Shown one piece after another: positions 46,199 to 54,918 of a stretch of 64,000 bases of DNA. The stretch's first letter is position 1, and each line of letters begins with the position of its first letter. The notes under the pieces were generated by a model. That model saw nothing but the letters and a program-made list of their open reading frames with translations, was not told where the DNA came from and searched no databases. Source of the stretch: Actinomycetales bacterium SN12 (GTDB lineage: Bacteria > Actinomycetota > Actinomycetes > Actinomycetales > Microbacteriaceae); assembly GCA_002837415.1 (NCBI GenBank), contig PJCV01000002.1, positions 469,411 through 533,410 on the forward strand, read 5' to 3'. Made by a program: the position numbers and the translations under genes.

Positions 46199-49100
46199 TC
46201 ACCAGCGGGTGAGCAGATCCCAGATCCAGTCGATGATCTGCTGGATGATGCCGCCCACTCCGCCCGCGCGGTTGACATGCACGGTGGCAGTGGCCGCGTC
46301 GCCGTCGGCCTGCATCACGGCCAGAGTGTACTTGCCCGGCTGGGTGCTCTTCGGCACGCGCACCGTGGTCGAGAACGTTCCGTCGTCTGCGACCTGCACG
46401 CTGCCGACCTGCACGGCCTGCCCCTTCTTGGGTCGCAGTTCGACCGTCACGGTCTCGCCGGGGGTGAAGCGCTCGCCGGTCACCGCGAGGGTGCCGCCGG
46501 CGCTCACCTTCGAACCCGTCTGAATCGTGCCCTCGAACGGCCCCGGCGCGGGCTCGTCGACCGCCACCGTGAACGGCAGCGTCACGGGCGCGCCGACGTT
46601 CGGCGTGGCGACGAGCGGCTCTCCGGCGGATCCGGCCGGCACCGTGAACTGGATGCTCGCCCGCCCGACCTCGTCGGTCGTGCTGACGACGGTCGGATCG
46701 ACCGCGGCCGACCCGACCGAGACGCCGCCCAGCGACAGCTCGACCGTCGTCGGCATCTGCTCGCCAGCGCTGAACGCGAGCGACGAGAGCGACACGGTGA
46801 CCACATCACCCGCCCGGTACCCGTCCGCGCCCGCTGCCGGAGTGATGGAGGCACCCACAGCACGCTGGTCGAGGTCGGGGCTCGCCGTCTTGTTGGCGTC
46901 GAACCAGTCGACCATCGACTGCAGGTCGATCTTGCCGGTGTCCTTGGCGCTCGTGCCCTTCGCCAGCGTGAAGAAGTTGTCTCCACCGGCCGCGAGGAAC
47001 GAGTTCGCGGCGATCGTGTACGAGGCTGCCGGGTCGAGAGCCGCTCCGTTCAGGGTGATCGACGTGATCCGCTCCCCCTGCGCCGCAGTGGGATCGTACG
47101 TGTACGACAGTCCCTCCGATACGCCGAGCTTCAGGAACGGACGGCTCGCCCCCGCCGGCTGCCACTGCTCTTCGAGCACGGCCTTCAGCTGCGCACCCGT
47201 CAGCTGCGTGGTGACCAGCGTGTTGGCGAACGGCTGCACGGTCGCCGCCTCACGGTAGGTCACGTTGCCGTCGGGATCGTTCGCATTCGACGAGGCGTAG
47301 GTGAGGTTGGCGCGGATGCCGCCCGGGTTCATCAGCGCCACGTCGGCGCCGGTGGCCCACTTCTGCACGTCGGCGACGAAGTTGCCGATCGTCGACTCGC
47401 CACCGCGGTTCTCCGTGCCGTCGGCCTGTCGAGCGCGGTTGAAGTCGGCCGTGATGTCGCCCACCTTGACGGCGCCGAGCACGTCGGCCTCCTTCTTGGC
47501 TGCGTCGACGATGGCCTGCACCTCGGCGACCGGCTGGTAGTTGCCCGCCAGCGGACGAATCTCGTTCGTGATCGAGATGAGCTCGTTCTTCTTCGGGTCG
47601 ACCTGCAGGTTCATCACGCCCATGTTCTCGCCGTACTGCCCCGCCGACACGACCGGACGGCCGTCGATGACGTGATTGTAGGCGAGGTGGGTGTGCGCCG
47701 AGACGATCGCGTTCACGTCGTCGCCGACGCCGTAGACGATCTCGCCCAGTGCCGACTCGGGGGTGATGCTGTCGGCCGACACGGTAGTCGCACCCTCGTG
47801 CACGAGCAGGATGACCACGTCGGCTTCGCCGTTCGCGTCGTCGCCGTCACGGAGGTTCGCAGCCGCGACGTTCACCGAGTCGACGATGTCGCGTACCTCG
47901 AGGTCGGCGATTCCAGCCGGCGACACCAGCGAGTCGAGCTCTTCGGTCACGGCGCCGACGAAGCCGACCCGCACGCCGTCGACCTCCTTCACCCACGACG
48001 GGGCGAGGGCGGTCTCATCGGTGCCCTTGAGGAACACGTTCGACGAGATGTACTCCCAGTCGGCGCGCTCCTGCACACGGTCGCGCAGGTCCGCCCAGCC
48101 CTGGTCGAACTCATGGTTGCCCGCGGCGCTCACGTCGAGACCGGCGGCGTTGAGCGCGTCGATCGTCGGGTTGTCGTCCTGGATGAACGAGGTGAACGTC
48201 GACGCGCCGATCAGGTCGCCGGCGGCGGCGAAGATCGTGTTCGGGTTGGCCTCGCGCACCGACTTCACGGCACCTGCCAGCACTGCTGCGCCGGCTGCCT
48301 TGCCGTCGGCCTCGATGCGGCCGTGGAAGTCGTTGATCGTGGCGATGTCGATGCTGACCGGCGGTTCGGTGGCCGAGACGCCGACGAGGATCGGGTCGTG
48401 GTCGCTCGAGCGGTACGGGGCGCCCGTCTCGGTGGCGCTGTACGCGTAGCCGCGATCGCTCCACTCCGGCGAGTTGATGGTCCACGCATCCGCGCCCGTG
48501 ATCGACCGGGCCAGTGAGGGCGACGCGATCACGTGGTCGAGCGAGCCCAGCTCGCCGTCGAACGTGTAGGTGTAGCTGCCCGGCGAGTGCGCGGGCACCG
48601 TGTCGACCCAGCCCCTCGACGTGAACACGTCGATCGGGTCTTCGTGACCGTAGGCGTTGAAGTCGCCGATGAGCAGCATGTCGTCGCCGTTGGTCTTCTT
48701 CAGCCGGTCGGTGAATGCGAGCAGCGACTGCGCCTGCTTCACGCGGTCGTCGTTGAAGAAGCCCTGCCCGTCGGCCGGCTGCGTGCCGGTGCCCGACTTC
48801 GACTTGAAGTGGTTGGCGATCACGGTGACTGTGCGGCCGTCGGCGTCGAACGCCTGCGCGATCGGCTCGCGCGCGTTGCCCCACACCGTCTCGTCATCGA
48901 CGGTCTGGGCGTCGCCGACGCGCTTCACCTGCTTGGCCTTGTAGATGATCGCGTTGGTGATGAAGTCGGTGGTCGCCGCGTTCTGCAGCGACTTGGGCGT
49001 GGGCACGTACGCCCACACTCCGCTGCCTGCTTCCGCGTTCAGACCGTCGACGAGGTCGGCGAGCGCGGTGTCGGCGGGGTCGCCCAGCTTCACCGAGTTC

Positions 49101-50818
49101 TCGATCTCCATGAGCGAGACGACATCGGCATCCAGCTTGTTGATGGCCGAGACGATCTTCGACTTCAGGATGGCGAACTCCGCGGCGGTCTTCGCCCCGC
49201 GAGCGTCGGCGTTCTCGCTGACCAGCGTGGTGAAGTAGTTGTACACGTTGAACGACGCGATCTTCACATCGCCGCCCACGGAGGGAACCTCCGGGCGCGG
49301 GTTCTTCGTCGTGAAGCCGAACTTCTCAGCCGCCGGCGACGCGCTGTCGAGCGGCTTCACCGGCTGCAGACGCCAATCGTCGAACCCGTACTGCAGCACG
49401 AGGCCCTTGCCGCCGAAGTCGACCGCGTCGCCGTTTCGCACGACGGTGTCCTTCGTGAAGTACGGCTGGCCATTCAGGTGGTCCTTGTTGCTCACCTGGA
49501 TGTTGTACGCATCGTCGAGCAGGATTCGGTCAGCCCGGTTCGCCGCGGCGATGGCATCCGCCTCGGCGCCGGGGCGCTCGAGCTCGGTGCCCTTGACGTC
49601 GAGCTCGCCCGGATTCAGCCAGAGCGTGCCGAAGTTGAACAGCTGGTGGCTGGAGGCGACGAGGTAGTCGCCCGTGGGCAGCACGAGCATGTTCTCGTAC
49701 GCCTCCCGCGCCGCACCGACGACGCTCGTCGGCAGCGGCGTGAGAGCGGGCACGCCGGCCCCCGCGGTGACCAGGGAGACTCCGGATGCCGATGACGGGG
49801 CGATCTGCGTCTGGCCGAAGTACTCGTCGACGACGCCGGTCACCGAGACAAGGTCGCCGATCGCACCGGGAACGCTCTTGCCGTCGAGGAAGACGAAGAT
49901 GCCGTCGGATGCATTCGGGGTCTTGTCGTCTTCTCCTCCGGACCCTGCGGTCTGGATGACGACGCCCTTGTAGCCGCCGGTGCGGTGGTCGGCGGTGATG
50001 ACGCCCTCGACGGTGACCGTCTTGCCCTTGTACGGCGAGACGTCGGTGGTGCCCTGCACCTCGGCGATGCTGACCTTCTGGCCCGGCTCCGGCTCGGGTT
50101 CGGGTTCCGGCTCGGGCTCAGGCTCGGTGCTGCTGCCGGAGTTGGTCGGCGTGATCGTCGCGGAGAGCGCGAAGTCCGCCTTGTTGTCGTCGGTGTCCTT
50201 GCCGTCGGTGCGGTTCAGCGACTTGACGTCGGTGTTGCCGGCCGGCGCGCCGGCGACCGTGCCCTCGAACGTGTTGGAGGTGCCGTAGCCGAGCAGATCG
50301 ACGATGCCGTCCGCCCCCGCGGCGTTCCCGACCGGGAGGGTCACGGCCGACGCGCCCTGCACGAGGGCGATCGTGCCCGTGGTGCCGCTCGGGGTCAGCA
50401 TGCTGGTCTGGTCGGGCGCGGGCAGCTCGGCGCCCGCCGTGCCGTTGCTGTTCGCCTGCACGAGGAAGTAGCCGCCGGCCTTGATGGTGCCGGTGAGCGC
50501 GACCACGCCGTTCGACGCGCCCGAGCCCGTCGCGGAGCGGTACTGCAGCGACATCCCGTCGAGCACGACATCCTTGTCGGTCGGGTTGTGCAGCTCGATG
50601 AACTTGTTCTTGAAGGCGGCGCCGGCGCTGCCGCCCGACAGATAGGCCTCGTTGATGATGACGCCTGTGCCGGCGGCGTTCGCGAAGGCGGGGGCGGCGA
50701 TGAGCGATCCCATGCTCATCGTGAACGCCGTGGTCAGCGCGAGCGCGGCGATGCGCCCCCGCTTCCTCTGATGGGCGACCGGAACGGCCGTGTTCCGGTC
50801 GGCAGGGGTGTGCATCAT
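46199..50818 (-). CDS. Giant secreted nuclease fused to 5'-nucleotidase
   Basis: 1,539 residues from ATG 50818 (GAGGAGA upstream). Order: signal peptide ending PAFANA (residues ~20-48), lamin-tail domain (~50-200, GVIINEAYLSGGSAGAAFKN), an (EP)n linker, an OB-type domain (~240-340), an ExeM/NucH-like endonuclease (~480-800; KIASFNVYNYF, VSLMEIEN, GDFNAYGHEDP, SSDHDPILVG), a UshA-type metallophosphatase (~810-1100; IATINDFHGRIE, AAGNHEFDQGW, SAHTHLAYN), the 5'-nucleotidase C-terminal domain (NPGGIRANLTY, AANSFLAAGGDNFF), then Ig-like regions and a hydrophobic end. It probably degrades extracellular DNA and dephosphorylates the nucleotides. No LPXTG. Confidence 0.9.
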   Translation of the reverse strand: MMHTPADRNTAVPVAHQRKRGRIAALALTTAFTMSMGSLIAAPAFANAAGTGVIINEAYLSGGSAGAAFKNKFIELHNPTDKDVVLDGMSLQYRSATGSGASNGVVALTGTIKAGGYFLVQANSNGTAGAELPAPDQTSMLTPSGTTGTIALVQGASAVTLPVGNAAGADGIVDLLGYGTSNTFEGTVAGAPAGNTDVKSLNRTDGKDTDDNKADFALSATITPTNSGSSTEPEPEPEPEPEPEPGQKVSIAEVQGTTDVSPYKGKTVTVEGVITADHRTGGYKGVVIQTAGSGGEDDKTPNASDGIFVFLDGKSVPGAIGDLVSVTGVVDEYFGQTQIAPSSASGVSLVTAGAGVPALTPLPTSVVGAAREAYENMLVLPTGDYLVASSHQLFNFGTLWLNPGELDVKGTELERPGAEADAIAAANRADRILLDDAYNIQVSNKDHLNGQPYFTKDTVVRNGDAVDFGGKGLVLQYGFDDWRLQPVKPLDSASPAAEKFGFTTKNPRPEVPSVGGDVKIASFNVYNYFTTLVSENADARGAKTAAEFAILKSKIVSAINKLDADVVSLMEIENSVKLGDPADTALADLVDGLNAEAGSGVWAYVPTPKSLQNAATTDFITNAIIYKAKQVKRVGDAQTVDDETVWGNAREPIAQAFDADGRTVTVIANHFKSKSGTGTQPADGQGFFNDDRVKQAQSLLAFTDRLKKTNGDDMLLIGDFNAYGHEDPIDVFTSRGWVDTVPAHSPGSYTYTFDGELGSLDHVIASPSLARSITGADAWTINSPEWSDRGYAYSATETGAPYRSSDHDPILVGVSATEPPVSIDIATINDFHGRIEADGKAAGAAVLAGAVKSVREANPNTIFAAAGDLIGASTFTSFIQDDNPTIDALNAAGLDVSAAGNHEFDQGWADLRDRVQERADWEYISSNVFLKGTDETALAPSWVKEVDGVRVGFVGAVTEELDSLVSPAGIADLEVRDIVDSVNVAAANLRDGDDANGEADVVILLVHEGATTVSADSITPESALGEIVYGVGDDVNAIVSAHTHLAYNHVIDGRPVVSAGQYGENMGVMNLQVDPKKNELISITNEIRPLAGNYQPVAEVQAIVDAAKKEADVLGAVKVGDITADFNRARQADGTENRGGESTIGNFVADVQKWATGADVALMNPGGIRANLTYASSNANDPDGNVTYREAATVQPFANTLVTTQLTGAQLKAVLEEQWQPAGASRPFLKLGVSEGLSYTYDPTAAQGERITSITLNGAALDPAASYTIAANSFLAAGGDNFFTLAKGTSAKDTGKIDLQSMVDWFDANKTASPDLDQRAVGASITPAAGADGYRAGDVVTVSLSSLAFSAGEQMPTTVELSLGGVSVGSAAVDPTVVSTTDEVGRASIQFTVPAGSAGEPLVATPNVGAPVTLPFTVAVDEPAPGPFEGTIQTGSKVSAGGTLAVTGERFTPGETVTVELRPKKGQAVQVGSVQVADDGTFSTTVRVPKSTQPGKYTLAVMQADGDAATATVHVNRAGGVGGIIQQIIDWIWDLLTRW

Positions 50819-50976
50819 GAATGCCGTCTCCTCATCGTGGGTGGCCGGAGATCTTGTGGATCCGCCGTCAGACGCACGAGCACTCACTCGCGCATGCAAG
50901 TGACCATAGGCCGCGCCTCCGACATCGGGCAAGAGGATTCGCCCACCCGTCATCGGATGGTCACCGAGCCGTCGCC

Positions 50977-51774
50977 TCAGGCGTGCGTGTCCTCGAAGTC
51001 CTCGACCTCGCGCTCCCAGGCATCCTTCGCCAGGCGATACCAGAGGTAGAAGGCGAAGCCGGCGAAGATCGCCCATTCCGCCGCGTAGAAGATGTTCAGC
51101 CAGTTGATCGGCGACTTCTCCTCGGGCGCCGGGGAGTCGATGTCGACGAGCCCGGAGGGAGCGGTGAGGGATGCCAGATACGGGCGGTACACGTCCAGCT
51201 GCTCGACATCGTGCCACTGACCGAGGAGCGCCGCGGGAGACATCCGCGTCAGAGCGAAGACGTCGTCGGCCGGGGGAAGCTCGACGCCCTCGTCGTCGAT
51301 GAGCCGACCGGTCAGCTCGACCTCGGAGGCGTCCTGGCGAGCGAGAGCGTCGGCAGCGGCATCCGCCTGCTCGCGCGTCGGCGCCCAGCCGAGCGCCACG
51401 GCGATCGCCGTGCGATCGGCTACCCGGAGCTGCCCGGTGACCCAGTAGCCTTCCTCGCCCTCGTTGAATCGGGACGAGATCACGATGAAGTCCTCGGCGA
51501 CCCACTCGCCGCTCGTGGTGACCTTCTGTCCGCCGAGCGGCTCGGGCAGGTACTGACCGGGTTCGATCAAGTCGGCCAGCGGACGCACCTGCTCGGTCGC
51601 ACCGGGCGGCGGCGGGTCGGTGTCGATCGCCCGTGCGAGTTGCCATTGGCCGAGCCAGGCGAACACGCCGGCGACGACGAGGCAGAGCAGGAGCACGCCG
51701 ATCCAGCGCCCCCGCAGCATCACCTCGCGCAGCGTGGGCGGGAACTCCTGCGCGGCGGCCGCCTGCTCGGTCAT
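50977..51774 (-). CDS. SURF1-family cytochrome oxidase assembly protein
   Basis: 265 residues. Two membrane helices flank an outer domain: WIGVLLLCLVVAGVFAWLGQ then WQLARA (the SURF1 start signature) and INWLNIFYAAEWAIFAGFAF then YLWYRLAKDAW near the end. SURF1 proteins help insert haem into aa3-type oxidase. The ATG overlaps the stop of guaB3 by 4 bp (ATGA). Confidence 0.9.
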   Translation of the reverse strand: MTEQAAAAQEFPPTLREVMLRGRWIGVLLLCLVVAGVFAWLGQWQLARAIDTDPPPPGATEQVRPLADLIEPGQYLPEPLGGQKVTTSGEWVAEDFIVISSRFNEGEEGYWVTGQLRVADRTAIAVALGWAPTREQADAAADALARQDASEVELTGRLIDDEGVELPPADDVFALTRMSPAALLGQWHDVEQLDVYRPYLASLTAPSGLVDIDSPAPEEKSPINWLNIFYAAEWAIFAGFAFYLWYRLAKDAWEREVEDFEDTHA

Positions 51775-52895
51775 CCCAGCTCGTACGGCGCGAGCACGAC
51801 CTCGACCCGCTGGAACTCCTTCAGGTCGGAGTATCCGGTGGTGGCCATCGACTTGCGCAGGGCGCCGATGAGGTTGGCGGTCCCGTCCGCGACGGGGGCC
51901 GGACCGAACAGGATCCGCTCGAGGTCGGCGACGCGGTCGACCTCGACGCGACGACCGCGGGGAAGTTCGGGGTGGTGCGCCTCGGCGCCCCAGTGGAAGC
52001 CCTGGCCCGGGGCATCCGTCGCGCGCGACAGCGCGACGCCCAGCATCACGGCATCCGCGCCCATCGCGAGGGCCTTCACCATGTCGCCGGACGTGCCGAC
52101 GCCACCGTCGGCGATGACGTGCACGTAGCGTCCGCCCGACTCGTCGAGGTAGTCGCGGCGGGCCGCGGCGACGTCTGACACGGCGGTCGCCATCGGGGCG
52201 TGGATGCCCAGGGTGACGCGCGTGGTCGACGCCGCTCCCCCACCGAAGCCGACCAGCACACCGGCCGCGCCGGTGCGCATGAGGTGCAGCGCGGCGGTGT
52301 AGGTGGAGGCGCCGCCGACGATGACGGGCACGTCGAGGTCGTAGATGAACTTCTTCAGGTTCAGCGGCTCGAGAGCGCTGGAGACGTGCTCCGCAGACAC
52401 CGTCGTGCCGCGGATGACGAACAGGTCGACGCCGGCGGCGACGACGGTCTCGTACAGCTCCTGGGTGCGCTGCGGAGTGAGCGAGCCGGCGACGGTGACG
52501 CCCGCCTCGCGGATCTCGGCGAGGCGCTGCTTCACGAGCTCGGGCTTGATCGGCTCGGAGTAGAGCTGCTGCATGCGCACGGTCGCGCTCTCGGCGGGCA
52601 GCGCGGCGATCTCGTCGAGCAGCGGCTGCGGGTCGTCGTAGCGGGTCCACAGGCCCTCGAGGTCGAGCACGCCGAGGCCGCCGAGCTTGCCGAGCGCGAT
52701 GGCGGTGGCCGGGCTGACGACCGAGTCCATCGGAGCGCCGAGCACGGGGATGTCGAACGAGAACGCGTCGATCGTCCACGCGGTCGAGACGTCGGAGGGG
52801 TTGCGAGTGCGTCGCGATGGGACCACCGCGATGTCGTCGAACGTGTACGCGCGGCGCGCGCGCTTGCCTCGGCCGATCTCGATGTCCATGCTCAC
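51771..52895 (-). CDS. GuaB3-type IMP dehydrogenase-related protein
   Basis: 374 residues. IMPDH-like barrel without the inserted CBS pair: YTFDDIAVVPSRRTRN, LGAPMDSVVSPATAIALGKL, VIADGGVGTSGDMVKALAMG, and [15 protein letters not shown]. The catalytic Cys loop of GuaB (GSICTTR) is replaced by GFGGGAASTTR, so it lacks the usual Cys. Actinobacterial GuaB3 has been described as a GMP reductase-like or regulatory relative. GTG 52895 lies 6 nt from TAGGCT; ATG 52889 with GGAGGGG is the alternative start. Confidence 0.85.
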   Translation of the reverse strand: MSMDIEIGRGKRARRAYTFDDIAVVPSRRTRNPSDVSTAWTIDAFSFDIPVLGAPMDSVVSPATAIALGKLGGLGVLDLEGLWTRYDDPQPLLDEIAALPAESATVRMQQLYSEPIKPELVKQRLAEIREAGVTVAGSLTPQRTQELYETVVAAGVDLFVIRGTTVSAEHVSSALEPLNLKKFIYDLDVPVIVGGASTYTAALHLMRTGAAGVLVGFGGGAASTTRVTLGIHAPMATAVSDVAAARRDYLDESGGRYVHVIADGGVGTSGDMVKALAMGADAVMLGVALSRATDAPGQGFHWGAEAHHPELPRGRRVEVDRVADLERILFGPAPVADGTANLIGALRKSMATTGYSDLKEFQRVEVVLAPYELG

Positions 52896-52901
52896 CCCTC
52901 C

Positions 52902-52907
52902 AGCCTA
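52902..52907 (-). promoter_or_regulatory. -10 box (TAGGCT) of guaB3 operon
   Basis: On the minus strand TAGGCT, then GGAGGG, then GTG 52895. Confidence 0.45.
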
Positions 52908-53038
52908 CCGGTGGCACCCTGGTGGCCCGGTTTGCCGTCGCGGGTCCGCGGGGCAGCTCTGCTCGCCGGGGCGCCCGGTGCATCGGATGCCCGAGGCCCG
53001 CTCACCGCTCATCGCTCGCCGGAGACTGCTCACCGGAG

Positions 53039-53270
53039 GTAGGCGAACGCACGAGCGTAGGTCATACCCGGCGTAAATCCGCCTACCCTGGCGTGTTCGC
53101 CGACCCCGGGTGGGTGCCGGCGCGGCTCACTCTTCCTGCAACGGCCTCGCGGCCGCGCGCCCCTGCCGGTCGCCGGAGTCACTCGCCCCTGCCCTTCACC
53201 CGAGGTAGGCGAACACACGCACGTCGGACGCAGGGAACGTCCATTCACCTGCCTCCGCCTATTCGCCTAC
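53039..53270. repeat. Two tandem long-palindrome units left of the DUF559 gene
   Basis: Two diverged copies about 166 bp apart. Each begins GTAGGCGAAC(G/A)CACG and ends with an imperfect complement (53081-53104; 53251-53270) so that it can fold into a long hairpin, followed by a shared tail containing CACTCTTCCTGCA. Together with flanks they occupy most of the 494-bp gap between guaB3 and the DUF559 gene; no gene was seen there. Confidence 0.75.
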
Positions 53271-53389
53271 GCCCGGTGAGTGCGCCGGCGGCCCACTCTT
53301 CCTGCACACCGGCCGCGGGCGCGCATTCTGTTCACATTCGCGTGCTTTCCGCTCCGAGCGGATGCCCGAGGCGGGCAGGCTCGACCGTC

Positions 53390-54235
53390 ATGAGAACTCC
53401 TCTGCTGACGTGGATGCAGCAACGGCACGGCGTCGCCCACAGCTCGGAGGTGCGCGCCGCGGGCTACTCCGCCTGGACCGTACGCGCGGCGATCGACGCG
53501 GGCATGCTCGAACGGGTGCGTCGATCCTGGCTGGTCAGCGCCGACTGCTCGCCGCAGCGCCGCGCAGCCGCAGAGGCAGGCGGCCGGATCACGTGCGTCA
53601 CCGCCGCGCGCGAGAAGGGCCTCTGGGCACCGGATGCGGATGAGACCCACGTCGCCGTCGCGCCCACGGCATCCCGTAACACGCGCGCCGGACTGCAGGT
53701 GCACTGGGCGCAGGGCCCGCTGCCGGTAGCTCGTTTCACCACCGAGGAGCCCCTGCTGAACGTGCTCTTCCACGTCGCGAGGTGCCTCGATCCCATCGAA
53801 GCCGCCGCGGTATGGGAATCGGCGCTGCGTAAGGGATCGACGACGCTGGAGCAGCTGCGACGGACGCAGTGGGGAGCGCTGCGACCGGCGCAGGTGCTCG
53901 AGACGGTCGGCGCGCTGTCGGACTCGGGCGTCGAGACGACCTTCATTCGCATCGCGCTGGCCTGCGGCGCAGAGGTGCGCCAGCAGGTCGTGATCGACGG
54001 ACACCCGGTGGATGCCCTCATCGGCGAACGACTCGTCGTGCAGCTCGATGGCTTCGAGTTCCACAGCGAGGCGAAAGACAGGCGGCGCGATCTGCGACAG
54101 GATGCCAGGCTCGTGCTGCTGGGCTACACGGTGCTCCGCTTCGACTATCAGCAGATCATGTTCGATGCGCGCTACGTGATGGAGACGCTCATGAATGCGA
54201 TCGCGCAAGGTCTGCATCTGGCATCCCGCCGCTGA
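53390..54235 (+). CDS. DUF559-domain protein with AbiEi-like N-terminus
   Basis: 281 residues. The N-terminal ~70 residues (LLTWMQQRHGVAHSSEVRAA, then WTVRAAIDAGMLERVRRSWL) look like the winged-helix AbiEi/type IV antitoxin start. The C-terminal part is DUF559, a Vsr/PD-(D/E)XK-type nuclease fold: VDALIGERLVVQLDGFEFHS, then DLRQDARLVLLGYTVLRFDY. The conserved Asp (QLDG), Glu and Arg/Asp are present. Role unknown. It is flanked on both sides by arrays of related palindromes. GAGCGGATGCC upstream gives no clear ribosome site. Confidence 0.75.
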   Translation: MRTPLLTWMQQRHGVAHSSEVRAAGYSAWTVRAAIDAGMLERVRRSWLVSADCSPQRRAAAEAGGRITCVTAAREKGLWAPDADETHVAVAPTASRNTRAGLQVHWAQGPLPVARFTTEEPLLNVLFHVARCLDPIEAAAVWESALRKGSTTLEQLRRTQWGALRPAQVLETVGALSDSGVETTFIRIALACGAEVRQQVVIDGHPVDALIGERLVVQLDGFEFHSEAKDRRRDLRQDARLVLLGYTVLRFDYQQIMFDARYVMETLMNAIAQGLHLASRR

Positions 54236-54268
54236 GCGACGCATCCAACCGCGCCCGACGCATCCGAC

Positions 54269-54880
54269 GTAGGCGAACACACGGACGTAGGCCGATCTGC
54301 TGGATTTCCGCCTACCTCCGCGCGTTGGCCTACCTCCGACACGGCGCGCGCCGGCACGCGCCGACTGCCACCCGCTGTAGCGACGGCAGACGCTGCTGTC
54401 ATCCCGCTGTCCGATGCATCCGACGCATCCGACGCATCCGACGCAGGTGAACGCACGGACGTAGGCCGATCTGCCCGATTTTCGCCTACCTTCGCGCGTT
54501 GCCCTACCTCCGGCACGGCGCACGCCGGCACGCGTTGCCTGGCACCGGCAGGGCCGACGGCAGACGCTGCTGACATCCCGCCGTCCGACTCATCCGACGT
54601 AGGCGAATGCACGGACGTAGGCCAATCTGCCCGATTTCCGCCGACCTCCGCGCGTTGGCCTACCTCCGGCACGGCGCGGGCGCGCACGCGCGGACTGCCC
54701 CCAGCTGGACCGACGGCAGACGCTGCTGGTATCCGGCCGTCCGATGCATCCGACGTAGGCGAACGCACGGACGTAGGCCGATCTGCCCGATTTCCGCCTA
54801 CGTCCGCGTGTTGGCCTACCTCCGCGTGTGGCCTACCTCCGCGTGTGGCCTACCTCCGGCACGGCACGGCACGGCACGGC
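54269..54880. repeat. Tandem array of four ~156-bp units, each with a 24-bp-arm hairpin
   Basis: Left arms start at 54269, 54443, 54599 and 54755 (GTAGGCGAACACACGGACGT-type), right arms at 54310, 54483, 54640 and 54796; loops of ~17 nt contain CGATCTGC(C/T)(C/G)GATTT. Spacing 174, 156, 156 bp. The rest of each unit is also conserved (CGACGGCAGACGCTGCTG). It ends with short repeats CTCCGCGTGTGGCCTAC and CACGG at 54820-54880. The 683-bp region from 54236 to 54918 holds no credible gene. Confidence 0.85.
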
Positions 54881-54918
54881 CCGGCGCGCCGCGCCGCCGC
54901 ACACAGTGCCCGTCAGCA

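Noticed and set aside
54172..54768. Minus-strand open frame of 198 codons with 52-residue repeats across the palindrome array
   Set aside because: It is open because the 156-bp unit is a multiple of three; it overlaps the end of the DUF559 gene, has no ribosome site, and the sequence is Ala/Arg/Pro-rich low complexity. Better explained by non-coding repeats.
54269..54880. Possible CRISPR array
   Set aside because: Units are ~156 bp, conserved along their whole length, with no short repeat/unique spacer alternation and no cas genes.
53037..54880. Complete insertion sequence around the DUF559 gene
   Set aside because: No transposase motif, no single pair of terminal repeats and no target-site duplication; only arrays of palindromes were found.
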